Shown here piece after piece: positions 6,346 to 10,813 of a stretch of 10,813 nt of DNA. Source of the stretch: Alistipes sp. UBA943 (lineage in GTDB: Bacteria > Bacteroidota > Bacteroidia > Bacteroidales > Rikenellaceae); the NCBI GenBank assembly GCA_002293345.1, contig DBDB01000008.1, positions 1 through 10,813 on the forward strand, written 5' to 3'. How positions within the stretch are numbered: the stretch's first letter is position 1; each line of letters begins with the position of its first letter. The translations under genes were made by a program, and so were the position numbers. The notes beneath the pieces are model-generated. The model had not been told where the DNA came from, made no database searches, and saw only the letters and a program-made list of their open reading frames with translations.

Positions 6346-7134
6346 ATGAGCACACCTACATTGATAGACACCCACGCCCATCTGTATGTGGAGGGGTATG
6401 ACCTGGACCGTGACGCTGCCGTCGCGCGGGCTGCCGATGCGGGTGTCACCCGCATTCTATTGCCTGCAATAGACAGCGAGTATCACGAAGTGATGCTCGC
6501 TGCGGCAGCCCGCCGGCCCGAAGTTTGCACCCCCATGATGGGAGTGCATCCGACGTCGATGAACGACAATCCACAGTGGCGCAGGGAGTTGGAGATCGCG
6601 GAAGCGTACCTGAAAAATCCCCCTCCGGGAGGCTTTTGCGCGATCGGCGAAACGGGATTGGATTTCTACCACAGTCGCGACTTCAAGGAGCAGCAGATGG
6701 AGGCATTCCGCATCCAGTTGGGCTGGGGATTGCGATACGACCTGCCGATGGTACTCCACTCGCGCAACGCCACGGACGAGACGCTGCACACGATCGCCGA
6801 GTTTCCAGGCACGCGTGGTGTGTTTCATGCCTGGTCGGGGTCGGTGGAGACATATCGGGCGATCAAAAAGTTGGGCGACTTCATGTTCGGCATCAGCGGC
6901 GTGGTGACGTTCAAGAACGCATCGCTGGCCGCGGTGGTGCAGCAGATGGAGTTAACGGATATTGTTTTAGAGACGGATTGCCCATGGCTGACTCCGACGC
7001 CCTTCCGAGGCCAACGCAACGAACCGAGTTATATTCCTTATATTTGTCAAAAAGTGGCGGAGTTGAAAAATTTGCCGATCGAGGAGGTGGCACGACAAAC
7101 GACACGAAACGCGGAGCGGATGTATGGACTATAA
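6346..7134 (+). CDS. TatD family metal-dependent hydrolase / DNase
   Basis: This is a 262-residue cytoplasmic TIM-barrel hydrolase of the TatD family, whose members act as metal-dependent 3'-5' exonucleases and in some cases D-aminoacyl-tRNA or other hydrolases. Metal ligands visible in order are H10 and H12 in DTHAH, E102 in GETGLDFY, H138 in VLHSR, H161 in FHAWSGS and D211 in LETDCPW. RGQRNEPSY (221-229) near the end is typical of the family. The complete metal site and normal length indicate an active enzyme. It lies between dprA and the asparaginase gene on the same strand, with gaps of 31 and 41 bases. Which of the several TatD-like paralogue groups it belongs to is not resolved. Confidence 0.93.
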   Translation: MSTPTLIDTHAHLYVEGYDLDRDAAVARAADAGVTRILLPAIDSEYHEVMLAAAARRPEVCTPMMGVHPTSMNDNPQWRRELEIAEAYLKNPPPGGFCAIGETGLDFYHSRDFKEQQMEAFRIQLGWGLRYDLPMVLHSRNATDETLHTIAEFPGTRGVFHAWSGSVETYRAIKKLGDFMFGISGVVTFKNASLAAVVQQMELTDIVLETDCPWLTPTPFRGQRNEPSYIPYICQKVAELKNLPIEEVARQTTRNAERMYGL

Positions 7135-7154
7135 GAAAAACTTATAGTATTTTT
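7128..7154 (+). terminator. weak stem-loop at the TatD stop codon, possible attenuator
   Basis: ACTATAAG (7128-7135) and CTTATAGT (7141-7148) form a perfect 8-base stem around a loop of five A. One A and five T (7150-7154) follow. The stem includes the TAA stop of the TatD-family gene. It is A+T-rich and therefore weak, so it is more likely to tune transcription into the asparaginase gene than to end it fully. Confidence 0.35.
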
Positions 7155-7175
7155 AAAAACGATAGTTTAAAACTA

Positions 7176-8198
7176 ATGAATGTTAATAAGTCAAGGGTCT
7201 TAATTATCTACACAGGCGGTACGATCGGCATGAAACCCGACCCCGAAACGGGCGCTTTGGCGCCGTTCGATTTCAGCGGCATTTACGAAGAATTCCCATC
7301 CCTAAGCCATTTGGAGGCCGATTTGGAGGTACACACGATGGATCCGGTGATCGACTCGTCGAACGTGACGCCCGAAAACTGGGTGACGTTGGCCGAAATC
7401 CTGGCTGAAAACTACGATCGCTACGATGGATTTGTGGTGCTACATGGCACTGACACAATGAGTTACACTGCTTCGGCGCTGAGTTTTATGCTCGAAAATC
7501 TGGCCAAACCGGTGGTCTTCACAGGCAGCCAAATCCCGATCGGAGTACTTCGCACGGACGGACGCGAAAACTTGGTCACCGCTATTGAAATCGCCGCTGC
7601 ACGCACCTCAGGACGCCCTTCGGTACCTGAAGTATCCCTATATTTCCAGAATCGACTGTTTCGAGCCAACCGCACCGTTAAACAGAGTTCCGAGGAGCTA
7701 AGTGCCTTTACTTCAATGAATTACCCTCCGCTTGCCGAAGTCGGGGTCAACATCACCTATCACAAGGAACATATCCTGCCCCTCCCCGTGGAAACTGCTC
7801 CGTTACGGGTAGCTAAAACACTCATTGACAGCATTTTAATTATCAAACTCTTCCCCGGATTGAACGAACGTATGTTGCGTGCGATGCTTTCGGCCCCGGG
7901 TCTGAAAGGCGTGGTGTTGGAGACCTACGGAGCGGGGAATGCACCGACAAGCGAGTGGTTCATCCATGCGTTGGAGGAGGCGATCGAACGGGGCGTGATC
8001 ATCCTCAACGTCACACAATGCCAAAGCGGCACGGTGTCAATGGATCTTTACGAAACGGGACTCCGGTTAGAGCGTGCGGGTGTGGTGAGCGGACGCGACA
8101 TGACGTGCGAAGCGGCCGTGGCGAAGCTGATGTATGTCCTCGGGATCGGACAACCGTCGCTGCTGGAAACTCCGCTGCGAGGTGAATTTTCCGTTTAA
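7176..8198 (+). CDS. ansA: type I (cytoplasmic) L-asparaginase
   Basis: The enzyme hydrolyses L-asparagine to aspartate and ammonia. The 340-residue length and the lack of a signal peptide fit the cytoplasmic type I form (AnsA). The first catalytic threonine lies in YTGGTIGM (12-19, probably T13). The second centre is HGTDTMSYTASALSF (90-104) with T92 and D93. DSSNVTPENW (60-69) forms part of the substrate pocket, and K169 in NRTVKQ aligns with the catalytic lysine. The ATG at 7176 is chosen because homology begins directly after it. A longer in-frame extension upstream overlaps the TatD-family gene and has no family features. The gene is probably the last of the dprA operon, although a weak hairpin precedes it. 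Confidence 0.94.
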   Translation: MNVNKSRVLIIYTGGTIGMKPDPETGALAPFDFSGIYEEFPSLSHLEADLEVHTMDPVIDSSNVTPENWVTLAEILAENYDRYDGFVVLHGTDTMSYTASALSFMLENLAKPVVFTGSQIPIGVLRTDGRENLVTAIEIAAARTSGRPSVPEVSLYFQNRLFRANRTVKQSSEELSAFTSMNYPPLAEVGVNITYHKEHILPLPVETAPLRVAKTLIDSILIIKLFPGLNERMLRAMLSAPGLKGVVLETYGAGNAPTSEWFIHALEEAIERGVIILNVTQCQSGTVSMDLYETGLRLERAGVVSGRDMTCEAAVAKLMYVLGIGQPSLLETPLRGEFSV

Positions 8199-8212
8199 TT
8201 TGCGGCGAAAAG

Positions 8213-8243
8213 TTGTGCCGAAAAAAATATTTGCCTATCTTTG
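8213..8243 (+). promoter_or_regulatory. Bacteroidetes-type promoter of the exbB-exbD operon
   Basis: TATCTTTG at 8236-8243 is an exact TAnnTTTG -7 element. TTG at 8213-8215 provides the -33 element with a 20-base spacer. An A-rich leader of about 50 bases follows up to the exbB ATG at 8300, as is common for well-translated Bacteroidetes genes that lack a Shine-Dalgarno sequence. Confidence 0.75.
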
Positions 8244-8299
8244 ACGGAACCGGGAATACAAAAAACATAAAAAAACACTTAAATTTAATAAAAACCACT

Positions 8300-9088
8300 A
8301 TGAAAAAGTTTTTCTTGCTGCTGGCGGCCGCTTTTGTGATGACAGGTGCCGTGAGCGCATTTGCTCAAACGGAAGAAGCACCGGCTGCCACTGAGGAAGT
8401 TGCGGTTGTGGACGTTGTCGAGACGGCTGCTCCGGCAGACGTACAGTTGGCCGACGCTACTCCGATGCACCACGTGTTGGTTCAGAAATTTTTGGAGGGT
8501 GACTGGATCTGGATGCTCCTGCCGTTGCTCTGTTTGGTGTTCGGTTTGGCAATCGCCATCGAGCGTATTTTGTACCTGACGTTCGCAACTGTCAACACCA
8601 AGAAATTCATCGACAACATCGAGGGTGCGTTAAAAAAAGGCGGTATCGAGGCTGCCAAAGACGTGGCACGCGACACCCGCGGCCCCATCGCTTCGATCTA
8701 CTACCAGGGTCTGGACCGTTACAACCAAGGATTGGATAACGTCGAGAAGGCTGTCGTGTCGTACGGTTCGGTGCAGACGGGACGCATGGAGTCCGGCCTG
8801 AGCTGGTTGGGTCTGTTCATCGCCCTCGCGCCGATGCTCGGATTTATGGGTACCGTTGTGGGTATGATCGGTGCGTTCGATGCCATTCAGGCGGCGGGCG
8901 ATATCTCTCCCACGTTGGTGGCAGGTGGTATTAAAGTGGCGCTGTTGACGACCCTGTTGGGTCTGATCGCCGCCGTGATTCTGCAGCTGTTCTACAACTA
9001 CATCGTATCGAAGATCGACTCGCTCGTTAACGACATGGAGGATTCGTCGATCACGTTGATGGACATGTTAACCGCACACAAGAAATAA
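8300..9088 (+). CDS. exbB: MotA/TolQ/ExbB family proton channel protein
   Basis: ExbB forms the proton-conducting inner-membrane pentamer that powers TonB-dependent uptake, or TolQ-like envelope work. The chosen ATG at 8300 opens a clear signal peptide (1-22, ending AFA before QTEE). A longer frame starting at 8213 would overlap the promoter. The 262-residue protein has an Ala/Glu-rich periplasmic linker (about 23-55) and three membrane segments (about 68-92, 167-192 and 208-235). The characteristic block APMLGFMGTVVGMIGAF lies at 177-193. A cytoplasmic domain sits between segments 1 and 2. The N-terminal signal peptide plus acidic linker is the usual Bacteroidetes layout and is absent from E. 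coli ExbB. It is first in a four-gene operon. Confidence 0.92.
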   Translation: MKKFFLLLAAAFVMTGAVSAFAQTEEAPAATEEVAVVDVVETAAPADVQLADATPMHHVLVQKFLEGDWIWMLLPLLCLVFGLAIAIERILYLTFATVNTKKFIDNIEGALKKGGIEAAKDVARDTRGPIASIYYQGLDRYNQGLDNVEKAVVSYGSVQTGRMESGLSWLGLFIALAPMLGFMGTVVGMIGAFDAIQAAGDISPTLVAGGIKVALLTTLLGLIAAVILQLFYNYIVSKIDSLVNDMEDSSITLMDMLTAHKK

Positions 9089-9096
9089 GAGCAGTC

Positions 9097-9516
9097 ATGA
9101 AAAAAATAATGAACCTATTGTTGGGAGTCCTGTTGCTCGTGACGGTGGCGTTGGCGGCCTACATGATGATCGCCGGCGGCAGCTGGGCATCGGCCAACGC
9201 CAACATCGTCTGGACGTACGTCCTGCTCGGTGGTGCGATCGTTGCCGCGTTGGGGTGTGCCGTTTGGGGCATGATCCAGCATCCGCAAGGCATCAAAGGC
9301 ACGCTGTTCACGGTCGTGGGGCTCATCGTCCTGCTCGTGGTCACGTACCTGATCGCCAACGGACACCACTTCGAGGTACCCAATCTGGCTGACGGAGGCG
9401 TCTTCCCGCGCAACCTGACGGTCGTGTCGGATACCAGCGTGCTGATCGCCTACGTGGCGTTGGCGGGAGCGTTCCTCGCAGCTATCTTCTCGGAGGTGTA
9501 CAAAGCCATCAAATAG
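9097..9516 (+). CDS. small four-helix inner-membrane protein of the exbB-exbD operon, unknown function
   Basis: The 139-residue protein has four hydrophobic segments at about 5-25, 37-58, 69-88 and 114-132. A short polar periplasmic loop (ANGHHFEVPNLADGGVFPRN, 87-106) separates the last two. It has no catalytic motif or family signature that I recognise. It begins 8 bases after exbB and ends 9 bases before exbD, so it is certainly part of the operon. Its placement between the channel and its plug subunits suggests an accessory or stabilising subunit of the ExbB-ExbD motor, as an inference from context. The composition matches its neighbours, so it looks native to the operon. Confidence 0.8.
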   Translation: MKKIMNLLLGVLLLVTVALAAYMMIAGGSWASANANIVWTYVLLGGAIVAALGCAVWGMIQHPQGIKGTLFTVVGLIVLLVVTYLIANGHHFEVPNLADGGVFPRNLTVVSDTSVLIAYVALAGAFLAAIFSEVYKAIK

Positions 9517-9525
9517 CATATTACA

Positions 9526-10146
9526 ATGGCAACAGATAAAAGAAAAATACAGGAAATCAATGCCGGCTCGATGGCCGACATTGCCTTTCTGTTGCTCATT
9601 TTCTTCCTGGTGGCAACCACGATGAATGTGGACACGGGTCTCGCCCGCAACCTGCCTCCGATGCCTCCCGAAGACCAAAAAACCGAAGACATGAAGGTGA
9701 AGGTGCGGAACCTCCTTCCTGTATTGGTGAACGGTCGGGGCGACATCCTGGTGGGACGCACGGGTGAACAGCAGATCGTGCCCATCGAGCAACTGAGAGA
9801 GCGTGCCGCGGAGTTTATTCTCAACGCCGCGGACGATGAAAATCAACCCGAGAAGGAGGAGCAGACGTTCGATCTGCCCGACGGATCCAAATGGACCTTC
9901 GGCGTGAGCAAGGGTGTACTGTCGCTGCAAACCACCAAGGAGACGCAGTACCAGGCATACATCCATGTGCAGAACGAACTCACGCGCGCCATCAACGGAA
10001 TTCGTGACGAGGTGGCGATGGCTAAATTCGGAAAACCGTTCATGGAACTCTCCGAGGAACTGCGAGGCATAGTCGCCAAAGCGGTGCCGATGAGTATCTC
10101 GGAGGCTGAACCTAAAGACATGGGAGGACGCAAGGTATGGCAGTAA
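9526..10146 (+). CDS. exbD: ExbD/TolR family biopolymer transport protein, long form
   Basis: ExbD is a single-pass inner-membrane protein that sits in the ExbB pore and couples proton flow to periplasmic work. The 206-residue protein has a short cytoplasmic N-terminus and a membrane helix at about 16-36 (SMADIAFLLLIFFLVATT). That helix contains the essential aspartate D18. A periplasmic TolR-like domain begins with LPPMPPED at 43-50. It is longer than typical ExbD (about 140 residues) because of an acidic insert around residues 101-135 and a long C-terminal helix region. Its end overlaps the start of the second exbD by 10 bases, which implies coupled translation and perhaps a fixed ratio of two non-identical ExbD subunits. 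Confidence 0.92.
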   Translation: MATDKRKIQEINAGSMADIAFLLLIFFLVATTMNVDTGLARNLPPMPPEDQKTEDMKVKVRNLLPVLVNGRGDILVGRTGEQQIVPIEQLRERAAEFILNAADDENQPEKEEQTFDLPDGSKWTFGVSKGVLSLQTTKETQYQAYIHVQNELTRAINGIRDEVAMAKFGKPFMELSEELRGIVAKAVPMSISEAEPKDMGGRKVWQ

Positions 10147-10601
10147 TCAAAAAAAAGGGAGGCAAAGGGCTTCCCGCCATCTCTACGGCATCGTTGCCGG
10201 ACGTGATCTTCATGATCCTATTCTTCTTCATGGTGTCGACGACGATGCGTGAACAGGAGTTGCACCTCCGTTACACGTTGCCTTCGGCGACAGAAGTGCA
10301 GAAGTTGGAGAAAAAGTCTCTGGTGAGTTACATCCATATCGGCGAACCGATCGGTATCTGGCGTGAAATGTACGGTCCCGCACCGCGTATCCAGCTCAAC
10401 GACGCGTTCAAAACGGCACAGGACATCGGTCAATTCGTGGCCGCCGAGCGTGATAAGTTGAACGAGAACGAGCGTGCCTTGATGACTGTGGCACTCAAAG
10501 CGGACCAGAATACCACCATGGGACGCATCACGGAGATCAAACAGGAGCTCCGTCGCGCGAACGCCCTAAAAATCTCCTACTCCGCCGCCAAAGAGTACTA
10601 A
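10137..10601 (+). CDS. exbD: second ExbD/TolR family protein
   Basis: The 154-residue protein has a basic cytoplasmic start (KKKGGKG), one membrane helix (about 20-38, SLPDVIFMILFFFMVSTT) and the essential aspartate D22. A periplasmic TolR-like domain follows, with LRYTLPSATEVQ in the usual post-membrane position. Its length is close to standard ExbD. It starts inside the end of the first exbD with a 10-base overlap and is the last gene before a strong terminator. Paired, diverged ExbD proteins are common in Bacteroidetes ExbB-ExbD operons. No tonB follows here. Confidence 0.92.
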   Translation: MAVIKKKGGKGLPAISTASLPDVIFMILFFFMVSTTMREQELHLRYTLPSATEVQKLEKKSLVSYIHIGEPIGIWREMYGPAPRIQLNDAFKTAQDIGQFVAAERDKLNENERALMTVALKADQNTTMGRITEIKQELRRANALKISYSAAKEY

Positions 10602-10640
10602 GAGGCCAAGATAAGAGAGGGCACATGAAATGTGTTCATC

Positions 10641-10677
10641 ACAAAAGAACCGCCCTTACGGACGGTTCTTTTGTTTG
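10641..10677 (+). terminator. intrinsic terminator of the exb operon
   Basis: A 12-base inverted repeat (10641-10652 with 10663-10674, core AAAAGAACCG/CGGTTCTTTT) encloses a 10-base loop and ends in a T-rich tail. The A-run on the other arm makes it potentially active in both directions. A small hairpin, CACAT-GAA-ATGTG (10622-10634), lies just before it. Confidence 0.85.
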
Positions 10678-10684
10678 GCATCCT

Positions 10685-10813
10685 CTCCTCCCCGCGGCGG
10701 GGGCGCGTTGGGCAGACGATGGAAAACAAGACCGTCCGAATTTTCTCGGAACCTTTTGGCATGATCAGGCCTACTCTTCGGTAGATGCATTGCATTTTCA
10801 TTTCTATGGAGAT
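10685..10813 (+). pseudogene. C-terminal fragment of a C-type-lectin-like (Fib_succ_major / DUF1566-type) domain, cassette 2, cut by window edge
   Basis: From 10688 to the window edge the frame is open for 42 codons, beginning LPAAG-x-R. It continues with DG, G-x-FW, a Ser-containing turn and A-L-x-F-x-F. Aligned without any gap to cassette 1 at the left edge, 15 of 42 residues are identical, and these are the scaffold positions of the lectin-like domain. The N-terminal half of the domain is missing. The frame does extend back to an ATG at 10625, but it would read through the exb terminator hairpin, so translation from there is doubtful. It lies downstream of an unrelated operon and in the same orientation, as cassette 1 does. 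It is either a decayed copy or a silent cassette. Confidence 0.55.
10687..10702 (+). repeat. 16-base GC-rich repeat, copy 2 (cassette boundary, encodes LPAAG)
   Basis: CCTCCCCGCGGCGGGG is identical to the minus-strand sequence at 157-172 and again contains the 13-base inverted repeat (10690-10702). It opens the second lectin-like fragment. It lies 10 bases beyond the exb terminator. Confidence 0.8.

Noticed and set aside
6525..7175. In-frame upstream extension of the asparaginase frame
   Set aside because: It overlaps the TatD-family gene in another frame and has no relation to asparaginases. The ATG at 7176 gives the normal type I length.
8199..8235. Terminator after the asparaginase gene
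   Set aside because: Only a 4-base CGGC/GCCG stem is visible, followed by A rather than T on the coding strand.
8213..8299. Upstream ATG giving a longer ExbB
   Set aside because: It lies within the -33/-7 promoter, and the signal peptide begins at 8300.
10598..10801. 67-codon minus-strand frame over the terminator and cassette 2
   Set aside because: It includes the terminator hairpin, has no family features, and is opposite a frame that aligns with cassette 1.

Overview
The window looks like a chromosomal segment of a G+C-rich member of the Bacteroidales, perhaps Alistipes or a relative. The genus is a guess. The order is supported by promoters of the TAnnTTTG (-7) type, lipoprotein signal peptides, an ExbB with a cleavable signal peptide, and a paired-ExbD operon.

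Left part (1-3042, minus strand): a tight three-gene operon, cutC, then an MFS sugar transporter, then a ROK sugar kinase. The genes overlap by 4 and 8 bases and fit uptake and phosphorylation of a sugar. Three bases after the kinase stop codon, and in the same frame, comes a startless fragment of a C-type-lectin-like (Fib_succ_major/DUF1566-type) domain. It runs off the left edge. Centre-left (3077-4954): a transglutaminase-like lipoprotein on the plus strand is divergent from cutC. It converges on an A+T-richer lipoprotein of unknown function with YD-like repeats on the minus strand. Next come a tRNA-Cys(GCA) with its own terminator and promoter, and a tightly spaced divergent promoter.

Centre-right (5205-8198, plus strand): dprA (DNA uptake and recombination mediator), a TatD-family metal-dependent hydrolase and a type I L-asparaginase, ordinary housekeeping genes probably transcribed together. 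Right part (8300-10601, plus strand): a four-gene energy-transduction operon, exbB, a small four-helix membrane protein, exbD and a second exbD. It starts from a strong Bacteroidetes-type promoter and ends in a strong hairpin terminator. No tonB is present.

The most unusual signal sits at both edges. Just beyond the exbD terminator is a second startless fragment of the same lectin-like domain, reading outward on the plus strand. The two fragments begin at the same 16-base GC-rich sequence encoding LPAAG. They align without gaps over 42 residues with 15 identities, and each follows an unrelated operon in that operon's own orientation. Homology starts sharply at the shared sequence. This could mean a dispersed family of silent domain cassettes (gene-conversion donors or remote diversified regions) or decayed copies. 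The rest of the window is conventional.
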